A stretch of 64,000 bases of DNA from Cercospora beticola (taxonomy: Eukaryota > Ascomycota > Dothideomycetes > Mycosphaerellales > Mycosphaerellaceae). The stretch covers positions 868,001 through 932,000 of the forward strand of contig NC_088937.1 in NCBI RefSeq assembly GCF_033473495.1. The letters are read 5' to 3'. The position numbers were made by a program, and so were the translations under genes. The notes beneath the pieces were generated by a model. That model saw only the letters and a list, made by a program, of their open reading frames with translations. It was not told the origin of the DNA and made no database searches. The first letter of the stretch is position 1. Each line of letters starts with the position of its first letter. This document shows positions 32,417-44,400 of this stretch, one piece after another.

Positions 32417-33613
32417 TTGGTTACGATGAGCGTAAGTGATACCCAAACTTGAGAGGAAATGGATGCTTCAGAACTTGTACAATGCATTGGATCGGCGTAG
32501 AATTTCAGGCAAGTCTGTTACTACGCCAGGGCATCCCCACTCGACTGTACACATATGTACCTACGAAACTACTTCATGAAAGCAAGGAGGCTTCATCTCC
32601 ATCTCCAGAGCAGAGAGCAGGCGTTCTTCGACCCGCACAGTATGCTGGCGAGCAGATACAGGTAGATCCCATGTCGCAGCATTATAGCCACTACTCCAAC
32701 ACTTACGTCCTACAGACAAGGCGGCTCGGCTCCGACCGACTCCAAAGCAGATAGCGACTGTCCACTCCGAAGATATTGACTAGTCGCTGGCTCCGCTCAG
32801 TAATCGACTCAACGCATGATCAACCAGAGACCCTTCGGCCCGCCTCGCAACGAGCACGCTGTTCTCAAAAGAAGGCCCAAGTCCGTCAAGACAGCATGAA
32901 GTAGCTTCGAGAGTTCTTGGCGCAGCAGTATGTTGCACATAGAGCCCCGGTATAGGCCCGAGACGTTCGCCTATCAAGCTTCGACTGCCGAGAAGGGAAG
33001 GAGCTTTGTTGCAGATTTATGCATACGCGATGCGTCTCTGCACGTCTGCCTCACTTCGCCAAGCGGATTAGAGTGCTTCTGCAACGCTTGCTCTTCCTTA
33101 GATGAACAGAGCCGCCTTGGTCCGTCTTGGTCTCCAACGTCCGTCCAGTGCTGTGCCTTGCAAACAAATCGTCAGTGGAAGAACTAGGGTCGACATCGTA
33201 CAGTAAGCGCACCTTCTCAACAAGGCTATCCTCCGCTTCGAGGTACATCTTATGGCACACGCGATTGCGACGATCCAGAGATACGGCCGTTGTTGTTCAG
33301 AAACACGGCGGGGTAGAGTCTGGATGTCCTTCAGTGGAAGCGTGAATACGAGGCCAGAAGCAAAATAATACCGCTTGTGGAAGGAGATCAAGACATTGAC
33401 ATCCACATACCTGTGATCTAGCACAGGTCGCGAAGAAAGGCTGCATACACCAGCACACTGCAATATGGACGAGATAAGGCGCGATCAGACATCGACGGTC
33501 AGATTGTCAAGATGGCCTATAAGTATGAATGTCAGAGACTGCAGACTCTCAAGTACTCCAGCTCATCATCTCTCAGGTCCTTCCAATTGCCCGATCAACG
33601 CACCGCCGCCAGA
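32417..33613. other. Intergenic, 1.2 kb
   Basis: This holds the 3' end of the mitochondrial hypothetical gene and the deuterolysin promoter; the immediate leader (about 33500-33610) is C- and A-rich. Short open frames here (for example 32449-32754 and 33098-33463 minus) show no coding character. No RNA gene or repeat is seen. Confidence 0.4.
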
Positions 33614-34921
33614 ATGAGGTTCTCAATCTTGTCCATCAATGCTGCCATTGCGTCTCTCGCTTCGGCAACGGCCGTCGACCTCACCAAGAGAGATACACCT
33701 CTCGAGGTCAAGTTGACGGCTACTGGCAACTCCAAGGTCAATGTGGCGGTCACCAACACTGGCGCCACTGAGTACAACTTGTTCTACAAGGGCTCCTTCC
33801 TCGATGCCGAGACTCCTGTTGACAAGCTGTCAGTCTCCGGTACTGCGGCTAGTAAGTACAATTTTTCAACATGGTTATCCTGCTGGAAACACTAATGCTT
33901 TCCTCGCAGAGGCTGAATTCAAGGGCGCTCTCCTGCGCATGAAGACAACGGACCTTTCCGAGGATGCATTCCTTGCCATCGCTCCCGGCCAGACCATCGA
34001 GAGCGAGGTCGAGATCGCCGAGCTCTACGATGTCGAAGCTTCTGATACCTACACCGTCCAGGCTGCAGGTCTCCTGCGTTACGCCGAAGCTGGAAGCACG
34101 GTACTCACCGACGATACTCTTGCCTACAGCAGCAATACGGTCGACCTCGAAATCGACGGCGAAGCAGCACAGCGAGTCGCTTACGCCATCGCGTCCCCCG
34201 AGAGTCTCGAAAAGCGTACCGTGCTCTCCACGAGCACTTGCTCAAGCACCCAGCTCTCCCAACTCCGCAGTGCTCTGAGTTCGTGCCAGTCTCTTGCAAA
34301 CGCTGCTGCAACTGCCGCGACCTCTGGATCAGCAAGCAAGTTCCAGGAGTACTTCAAGACGACTTCCACTTCTGTCCGTAGCACCGTGGCAGCGCGCCTC
34401 CGTGCTGTAGCAAGCGACTGCGGCTCGACCATTTCTGGACGCACCACAAGCTACTGCACAGACGTCTACGGCTATTGCTCTTCCAACGTGTTGGCGTACA
34501 CTCTCCCCGCATACAACTACATCGCGTACTGTGGTATTTTCTATTCCGGCCTTCCAGCACTTTCGGGTACTTGCCATGGACAGGATAGGGCTACCACTGT
34601 TTTGCAGTAAGTCAATCGTGTTCAACATTGAAATTGGATGTTAATACTGACATTTTTCTCAGCGAGGAGACTCAGTAAGTGCTCTGCCGATCCAGCCGTT
34701 CGATGCCAGATATCGATCAGGCTAGATTTCATAGGGAAATCAATGATGAAGCATACAGACACGATACTGACTACTTCTACAGTGCACCTGGTGTCTATTC
34801 TCCAGGAACGGACGACCTTGGCTACGGCTACGCGAACGCCCAGAGACTCACCAGCGCCCAAGCAGTCCTGAACGCTGATACCTATGCACTCTACGCCAAC
34901 GCGATCTACTTGGGTTGCTAG
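33614..34921 (+). CDS. Deuterolysin, secreted neutral metalloprotease (M35)
   Basis: This is a secreted zinc endopeptidase of the aspzincin family. Exons are 33614-33851, 33910-34606, 34663-34674 (12 bp) and 34783-34921; introns are 58, 56 and 108 bp; the protein is 361 aa. A signal peptide ([20 protein letters not shown]) precedes a propeptide ending at the dibasic site Lys181-Arg182, so the mature enzyme begins [10 protein letters not shown]. The zinc motif HEETH is at residues 312-316 and the aspzincin third-ligand motif GTDDLGYG at 324-331 (Asp327 as ligand). The C-terminus [15 protein letters not shown] ends on Cys as in the family. Skipping the 12-bp exon would keep frame but destroy the active site. 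Confidence 0.95.
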
Positions 34922-35481
34922 ATGACGGATCGCATTCGGTGCTGATCACACACAGACAGTAGGTCAAAGGGCTGCTGAATGTGTTCATCTACCTCCAAAC
35001 GGGCATCTTTAAGTTGAACAGCGCGGAGTGAGAGCTTTAGGGGAGAGTTAGAAGCGAGGGATGATAGAACAGGACCCAAAAGGGCAATAGAGCGAGCAGT
35101 CAATAGCGCCAGGCATCTCTATCTCTCTGGTCACGGTATCTTGGTCCACGTCTCAAAGTGTTCACGCTGATTTTGGGATGGCTCTTCATTCATGCATTAG
35201 TTTCGGCAGTCACAGTTTTGTTCGCGCTTTCCACTTGATGCGCGGTACTAGTGAAAGGCAGTGGGAAGCCGGCGCCATGATGGGTATCACGAAATCTGAG
35301 AAGCCTCAATCCGAGGCGCTTAGCAGGCAATACGTCTCACTCATTCAGCCAACAATATCTCACAACTTCCGTTCACATCTTCGTAAGAGGTTCTGAAATT
35401 CTTGATTCTATACAAAAGTTCCACACAACGCCTCGCTAAACGAATCACCAAAACAGAGGAAGGCTGTTCGCACTGTCCTGT
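34922..35481. other. Convergent 3' regions, deuterolysin and CSF1
   Basis: This 560-bp gap lies between convergent stop codons. Nothing is recognised beyond 3' UTR sequence. Confidence 0.4.
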
Positions 35482-38400
35482 TCATGTCCCTCCAGCCGCG
35501 CCCCCTCCGCCATTGCTGCTTCCCAATATCTTCGTATACGCATCCTCCACCTCTCTGCACACCTCCAACAAACTCACAATGATGATTTGATGCACCACAT
35601 TCGGCAACCTCTCTCTGTGCAGACCAATCCACTCCAGCGGAGGTGTCGCTTCGCCCATATCTCTCAACTGCGGCGTCTCAATCACAGGAGGCTCGAGCGC
35701 ATGATAATCATACTTCGACTGCGGCAAATTGATCTCTGCTGTGATCTTCTCCTGCTGCTGCCCCGAGACAAGACCAGTGGCCTCTTTGTTGTCGATGTTG
35801 GCCGACGCAGAATCCTCGCCACCCGAAGCAGAGATCTTGACTGCACTCTCCGGCAAGCTCTTTCCTAGACGAGAAGCCAAAGCGCGCGAGTGAGTCTCCC
35901 ACATGCCTTTGATGAAGTTGATGCGGCTCAGATTCCACCCTACGTCAATTTTGCCATCGAATAAAGACTTGAAGATGTATTCGACATCGTTGCCTCGGGG
36001 TGTCTGCCATGTTTGCATACTGGCAATAACCTTTGGCACACGAAGAATGATGCCTCCTCTGGCATTGAGCGCGTTGTTGATCACTTCGTCCACGGTGATT
36101 TCCAATGCCTTCGGGACTGCGGTAACGCGCCGCGTCGAGGACAGCGCAACTTGTAGCTGACCAAGGGTCATACCCAGACCACTCGTGATCTGCTCCCTTT
36201 CCAGGCCAACGGCGAAACGTGCTTGGATGTTGTTCGCTTCCAATTTGAGCATTTGGCTGTCGAAGAACGTACCCGGGTACACTCCAAAGCAGATGGCGCC
36301 CATGGTCACGACAACATCTGTGTGCAAGCTGATTATCGACTTCTTCTGCTGCTTTTCTGCCACAGGGGAATCCGGAATCGTTGGTCCGAATCGTGTCGGC
36401 ACTACGGTACTTTCTTTGCGAATGTGCTTCTCGATATCCTTCAGACTTTGCGTGTAAGCCGCCTGCTTCTCTTGGATGAGTCGATCAAAAGCTTGGTAAA
36501 GCCCAACAGCTTGAGCAGGGGTTGTCGATGTGCAGAAGATGTAGGCCTTGCCACAGTCTAGAACAGCAACGAGGCGGTCCGAACCACCGGCAGAATCGCG
36601 GACATTGTACATCAAAAAGTCGAAGTTCGCAATGTCGCCGAATGCGAATGCTTGGTAGTCAAAGGCAGCTTTTGCACGTAGGTTGCTGAATCCCGCAGAC
36701 GCTTGTATGAGCGGCGTATTCCTGGCTGTCGATGCACTCTGCTCCGGCCATGTGATGGAGGTTCTCACGCCAAGTTTTTCGAGCTGGATCAGGCCACTCA
36801 TACGACCGGTGCTATTGGCAGCCATTTCATCTAGACCGATGCACAGATTCTGCTCCCAGTCAGAAGATTTTTGCTGATTCGCCCATAGGTTGGTGATGGA
36901 GAAAGCGGTCTTCCCGATGCTTTGGCCCAAGTCTAGATCAACAGCAAGCTTAGTGATGTTGACTGTCGCGTTCCAGGGGAAAGCGGCTGCAGTTGCTATG
37001 CTGTGATACTTCTGGACAACGAACTGATCAGCGGCATGCGGTTGAGCTGCAGACGCAGACGCAGGATGTCCCGCCGCAGCTCCCGCGTTCCTGATCTCAG
37101 GAGGTATCCAGATCTCTCTGAAAAGAAGAAGGTCCTGGAACTGCTTGCCGTTTATCATGATTCTCGTCGGGTTGATATTCAGAACGGCCGAGATGCCAGG
37201 CGTGCCGCTGAGATGCTTGTTATTCATGACAGACACCACAATGGACTCCATGTCATAGCTAAAGGTAGGATCGCGCGAGTACATGTGCTTGACCTGTGCC
37301 TGTAATCCTGTGAGGACGGCCGACATGGCAAAGAAGTGACCATGCTCGTCTGAGTCAATAGTGTTCATTGTGATGTAGAAGTCTTCCAGCGATGCTTTCG
37401 CATCGACTTTGGCAATCGGCTGACAGCTCAACCCGAATTCTTGCTTCGCAACGCGGAGGCCCAGGTCAACTTTGGTCTGACCGAATAGCTTGGCGGGTGT
37501 TGTGGTAACGAGATCGCCGTAATCTTGTTCCTTCTGCGATGGTTTGCGCTCGACGTTTGATGGTGCACTGGCGAGTTCTGCAGCTCTCGTCTTTGCCCTC
37601 TCGTCCCTTTGCATCACATCCTTGATGCTGTCAGACACTTCGAGAATGAGTGGGACCACATTTGGAGCCAACATATTACTAGATGCTTCGATCATGAGCT
37701 CTCCGTTGACAGTTGGCTGGGGATGGCGGGCATTGTACTCCATCTTGAAGGCTATGCCTGGCGCGGTGAGGGTCGTGTGCATCAAAGCACCCTCAGCTGC
37801 AAATTGTCCGTACCTGCCATGTCTTGCTCCATGCTGCTGGGATGCAGCCGCAATGGAAGCCAGGCTGTTGTTGCGATTGGCTGAACCTTGCATGTATACG
37901 CGTGCGCCTGCAAAATCCGCCTCGACCAGCACCGACTGAATGCGCTTCGTATCAAACGGCATCTTACGCTGCGCGCCCGAAGCAGTTGGAGTGCTCTGCC
38001 ATGTTGCCGTGCTTTGCTTAAACTTTTCGATTGCGACATCGATTGATCTTTGAGCAGCAGCAACAGGAAGCATGAATTTCGATTCTAGTCGCAGGTCGAG
38101 TGGCTTTCCAGTGGCTTTGAAGGCCATACTCCACGTCTTGCCCTGCTTCCAATATGCTACGCTGAAACCTATCTCGGGAAGCAGCGCAGAATTGAGTGCG
38201 CGACGCTGCTTGCTGGTTTCCACTTTGGCCAATTGCAGCTGCATATCGTGGATTGCGAGTCGAGCTCCGTAGTCGCCACGAGACGTGAAATTGATACTTG
38301 AGATGGAGAAGACCAAGTCCTCTACCCGAGACGATTGCTTAGGCGCATACTTCTTGTCCACGAGCCACGCTGCTTGGATGTCAGTTAGCTCGATCGTGGT

Positions 38401-41400
38401 GGCGATGGAGAGCAAGTCCTCGGGCGAGAAAGGTATCTCCTCTTCTTCTGTCCAGTCTTTCTTGCCACTGATCTTTTGAATCACGGTCTGCCGGCGTTGG
38501 TCCCTCACTTTCCGAAGGTATTCGACCTCTCTTGACAAGTCAAGGTGCCTGATTCGGTCCTGCAGATGATTGATCACGTCCACGATGGTGCAGGCTGTCT
38601 CTGGGAAGGCATTGATCGAAACGCCATTGCTGTGAACTTTCAATTCCCGATGCAAGGTGCCATCGTTCTTGACAGTATTGTTGAAGTGCACCCTTAACCC
38701 AAATGTGATATTGCCACAAGGCCGAATTTTGCCACGATCATTGATCTGCAGAGATGCGCCGATGTCCTGGATGTAAGCTCGAATTTCGGGGATGAAGGGA
38801 TTCGCGTCCTTTGATGCCGTCTTGTTGGACGCAGTGGCATGTAGAGGACCAATCCCGAATTCCACCTCCGCTGTAGTCGCTCTTCCATGAGTCTTCGCAG
38901 ATGGTGTCTTGGTAGAAACTCTGATGCCGAGCAACGCGAATCGGGCATCAAAGCTGATGCGTTGATCCTTGACTGGCCGATTTTGCGCCTCGCGTCGCTC
39001 GGGATATACTTGCGCCAGACGATTCTGGATGTCCTCGACGCCTGATTTGATCGCTGATATCACACTCTGTACCTCGTCTTGGTTGAGGACGCCAACAACA
39101 CCTTGAACAGCACCGGCATCGACCTCGACTCTCTCAATTGTGGTTGAGACCGATATGGAAGTTTCAGATTTGCCTATTTCCAGACCAACATGCCCGTTGA
39201 TTGGAGGCACATCAAGCAGGCCTTGCACATGTCGGTCGTCTCCAGAAGTGTTTACGAAGGCGTGATTCATGCGTCCAACGTCAAAATTGATGCCAAAAGT
39301 CTTGTCCTTGGTCAGACTCGGCGCGACTCTAATGCTGGCAGCAACTCCGTCAAGCTGGTATCCTAGCGCTTGCAAAAGTGAAACCTCAAGGTGCATGTTG
39401 CCTGCCAGCAACGCCACGTGTAGTTTGGGTGCCGAGCTCGAATTAGTTGTGCGAGAAGCGACTGTTGTACCGGTCGTGTGAGTAGTCAATTGCGAGTTGG
39501 GGCTCAACGGTGGCAGCTCTATTCGTGGTATAAGTGATTGTTGCGCCGTAGTCACAAGCCCTTGTATTTTTGTCACCTCATCAGCGATGATGGCATCAAC
39601 GACATGCAATATGCCTGGGACTTGCTCGTCAACAGATATTCGCAGCTCTTCGTAAGCCATTGCGAGTGTGATCGTAGGCGGCATGTCGATGCCACTGGCA
39701 GCTTGCAGGTGGTCGATGTACAGACTGGGTGTCGTCAAGAGCGTCTGCCAAATTCGCGAAGATGGCCCGTGAACTTCCGTGATCGCCGTGTCCACATTGA
39801 GAATGACACTGGCACACTGTCCATACTGCTCGCTGGCTTGTGTCGTGCCGATGATGGACAACTTCATGCCATCGACACGGGACAGATGCCGCGCATTCGT
39901 GCTCCGAAGCGAAAGTACGCCCGTGTCAGTGGAGACAACGACGTGCATGTCGTGTCGCGCCAGGCTGTCTTCGAGTGCCTGTTGTGCAGTTCGTTTTCCG
40001 TGGCCTTTCAACTTGATCTCGGCTTCCTCGATCTGGTCCTTCAACGCCAAGACATCTTCTGCAACATTGAAAAGTGCCCAGTCGAGATTAAAGGCGATTG
40101 CATGCGCGTTCGCTTGCAACAAGGTACTGATTCGCTTGTTCTCATCCATGAGCATCAAGCCTTGAGGTTGAGTTGGCGGCGTGTTTTCTAGGCCAAGAGA
40201 AACATCCTCAAGCACAATATCGCTGTCTCGCGCATCACACTCGATGACGACCCTCAAAAGCTCCGAGCGAAATGTCAAAGTGACAGGTAGCAGCTCGTAT
40301 GGTTCAATGTTCTTCTTCTCATCCGCACCGAACAGTGACTGGAATGCAGTAGTCTGATTGACGTAGGGAACATCCCAGTTGCGCCACTGCGTCCAGCTCT
40401 CTAACACCTTTCTGTGTGCGTCTTCGGGACAGTCGAGCTTGGTTGCTTTGCTCATTGCGTCTAGCTTCTGAACTTCCTCTTGGGGCAGATTGCGTAGTAT
40501 ATACCGAAATCTGCTTAAGATTTTCCAGCTGTCTGTGTTTCGGAAGTGACCAGGAAACGCCCGGAGAATGAAGAGCAAGCGAGCCATAAAAGGAGGGTCC
40601 CCCATCTCATCGCTGTTCTGGGTTGAAACATAGGTCAAGTAATGCAGACGCTTCGTGTTCGCCTCGATGGTGCTTGTGAACCTGTGCTCAATGTCTTTGA
40701 CAATTGGTATCAACTTGAGAGCAAGTAAGGTAAGGTACTGAGCTTGAGCTCCCACAACCGTGGCGTTAGTATCGCGGAGGGAGACGTGAAAGGCCTGCGT
40801 GTCTGCAAGCGCGAGCCAGAGGAGCACATCGTCCAAGTTCAAGGAGACTGCTGGTTTCGAGAGTATGCCGTCTTGCACCTGACAAAGCGTCACATTGAGG
40901 CTGTTGAGAAGTGTATGTAATGATAGCTCTTGCTTTGGGTTCTGTCGTGAGGGTACGCTCCTGATACGCGTTACTAATTGGAGTGATTTAAGGTTGAGGT
41001 CGAGCTGGTCAGTGATGGCGTCGGTCTGCTCGCTTGTGAGAACGACGCGCATGTGTGCAGCCGCAAGAGCGCCTTGAATTTCCAGAACAGATTTGTTGCT
41101 AGTGCGTGCAGCCTGTTGGCTTTGAATAGCTCCCATGACGCTGATCTGGAAGGAGTCCATGATTTCTTCGGGACTTCGAGGCATGATTTTATCGACGAGC
41201 TTAGCAGCAGTCAAGGCTACATGTGGCTCAATGTATGCTCGAATACCTGGAACTACTGTGATCAGCACGCTGGTGTGCTCGGCATCATGGTCAGGATGTG
41301 ACCCTTCAATGGCTGCTGAGTTCGTGGAAGCGCTAGAACTGGGCAGGGTCTCAGTCGCGGCCGAAGCAGTGAACAAGGGCACGCGTGTCTCGTCCAGGAC

Positions 41401-44400
41401 AACTCCATCTAGCGGAAAGTATGGTTCTGAATATGGGCTCGAGAATGCCATCCTTGTAGATGGTACGCCAGGTTCTGCACGCTCAATCTCTCCTGGAGGT
41501 ACGCTTGATCTTCTGGAAGACGGAGGGTCGGAGGAAGGTCGACTGCTTGGTTGGAATTCAACCGCCCCACCGAAATTGGTGTGTTCTGAAGAATCAACAT
41601 TTCTGCTCTGCCGCTCTTTGCGCCTCGCTCGAGCCGTGCGACCACTTCCCACAGACCCCGATAACGAAGACAGTGACGATTTGGACAACAGAGATTTCCT
41701 TCCAGCAACACTGGCAGTCGATTTGATTGAACGCGGACGCTCGTTGTTACCTAGAGTGACAGGGGCAGGCATGATTGGGAACGGCGAGGCAGGTGGCTCA
41801 AAGGGTAATTCGTCCTCTGGATCAACAGCTGAATTAATTTCTGGCCGAATCAAGAACGGGACTCTGGATGTCCGTTGGTCGTGCAGCTTGAAATGAGCCT
41901 GTTGTCGCTTGGTTTCCAGTTCGAAGTGCGCCTTTCTTCCCACAATGTCGATGGCAACGCCAGACTGCAAGAATGCATAGGTTCTGACAGGTGATTTGCG
42001 TTGTGCTCCTGAACGGTGTCTTGAGGCACTGCGTGCATCGATACAGGCAAAAGTGATCAGTGGCGCTAGGACATTTACACGCTGAGAAAACGTCTTGCTT
42101 GCCCAGCCGGAAACATCGACCTTGACTGGATTCAAGTCGAGCACAAAGGCATCTTTGCCAACGCGCATCGACAGACGCACTGTGTCGGTCCGCACTTGGA
42201 CGAAGCTGGCGTCGAGCGCAACAGCGGGCGAGACCACGGGCAGTGCATTCTCTGCGTCGTCGATGGCGAACATGATCGCGCGAGCTCCTAACGTCAGATC
42301 GCGGATGAATTGACTTGACAGCTCTCCCGTGAGCTTGCCGATGTCGATGTCCCATTGGCTCACATATGCGTCTTCGTTGGGAGGCAACCCGAAAGCACGA
42401 TGGCCATTGAGGTCAACATGTGAACACCACAACTGCGTACTGGATTCGACCTCAACGGGCGAATTGTCGTCGTCCTCATCGGATGATGTTGATCCGGTCA
42501 AGAAGCTGATCGGTGACAGTTGCAGCCCCATGTCGAGATAGTAACTAACGATACGTAGATCGAGATCTGCTCGAGGCAACTCGATCCGCACGGATTCTGT
42601 GCACGAGTATAGATTAGTCGGCAAGAGAACTGTCGCCTGCTCTGCCACAATGCAGAGGATGACATCGAGCTCATTGATCGACGTTGGCTTTGGAAAACTA
42701 GCAGTCTTCGCATTAGCTTCCTGAAAGTCATCGCTGGCACCTTGGAACTCCTCGAGCGTTTTGAAATGCATGTAATCGCCAAAGTAGTTCTCCTTCACGT
42801 TCACCAGCTGGCGCACGAAGAAGCCGAATGCCTTCAAAGTCAACCCCGTACCGACCAAGTCCATACGCAATGCGTCAACGTTGCCGACCTTGGCTTCCTG
42901 GTTAGCTGTATACGAGCCATTGAGGGTAAGTCTCGGCAGTGTAGCCATGGTCTTGTCCTCCACGAATACACTGAACGTGCTTTTCGGTGGACTGAGCATT
43001 CGCATACTCATCTCAGTTGCCAGGACGTCAAAGGTAATGCGATTGGTTTTAGGTCGGTAATGCTTCATGGGAATTCCTAACACGGCGTGCATTTGGCCCT
43101 CAAGAGTAAGAAAGTCGTTCTTGTCGAAATCGGCTGGGTCGTTGATGATGTTGGCGTCATTGACATTAAGATACATTACAAAGTTGTTGAATTTCAGGTC
43201 CAGCTGGTAATTGTATGGGACGAAAGTATAGAATTCCGAGACAGCTCGAGAGCCCCAGTCATTGACAAGGTCGATGATGAGGAACAAATGATCTCGGAGA
43301 ATGAAGAGTTCCATGTTGTTGATCACGACGGTGAATGGCCAGTCACGGAGAGTGTTCCACGTAATAGGTTGCGAGATATCGGCTTCCACGGTGACAGGCC
43401 CAGAGCGCCACAGCAGGCCATGATTGACACTGCTGTTCATTTCGAGGCTTTTGACATCGACATCGAGACTGTTGCGGTAGCCCTTGGCACGAGGGAACAT
43501 ATCCATAGTATAATTGACGACAGAATCCTTCGCCACGATGATATCCAGCCAAGCGAAGGGCCGAGCATCTACGGCTGCAGGTCCTTGTTTGCCTTTGCGT
43601 CGCCTAGCATGTCTTTTCCAGTTTTTATGACCGGATTTGCCGCCTTGGTTGGAAGCAGGATCTGTGGGCTTGCTCTTGTCGGCGCGACCTTTCCATTTTG
43701 AGTCTTTCGACTCTTCGCGGGTGGGAATGCGCAGTACCACTTCTTCCTCTACCGTAACCTTGATTTTCATGACAGTGGAAACCCGTAGCTCTCCCGGCTG
43801 GAGGGTCTTGGCCGGCGTGTTGTCCACAAAAGGAGCTGGGAAAAAGCTTTGCTGGATGTTCATGCGTTGCTGGTCCGCCCAAGGCCCGTATACTACGACG
43901 CCGCCACATACGCCAATATCCATGCCGTATTCGGGCGGTAGACTGCCGTTTATGTCGTCCTCGTACATAGAGCCTAACAGCGTATCGCTGTCCAAAGAGC
44001 CGTGTGGCACTGGGCCCGGCATGTCCCAGTAGAAGCGCATGGTCACTTTGTTCACGTCGACCAGTTGCGTGGCCTTTGCATACTCGACGTTCCGCCATTC
44101 TTCGTGCTCGTCCAGTCCATGATCATCGAGATATCTCCTCAGCCCATGCCATTGTCCTTTGCCAGGTAGTTGGTCTAACGGAGCAGGCACGTTCTGTCCC
44201 GATGCAGGGCTATCATTAAGAGAAGGGGCGCGTATTGACTGGTTAGACTTTGCTTTGCGTTTGAACATTGCACAAAATCTCGCCCATATGCTATGCGCCT
44301 TGTGCGCGCCCTTCTTTATGACTGGTTCGGGCTCGGAAGAGGCGCCGACTTGCTTGTCGCGAAGGACTCTCTGCGCGGCATCAAGTTGGTACTCCTTGAA

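Noticed and set aside
43087..43701. Plus-strand frame of 204 codons inside CSF1.
   Set aside because: Antisense to a well-supported giant gene; no domain.
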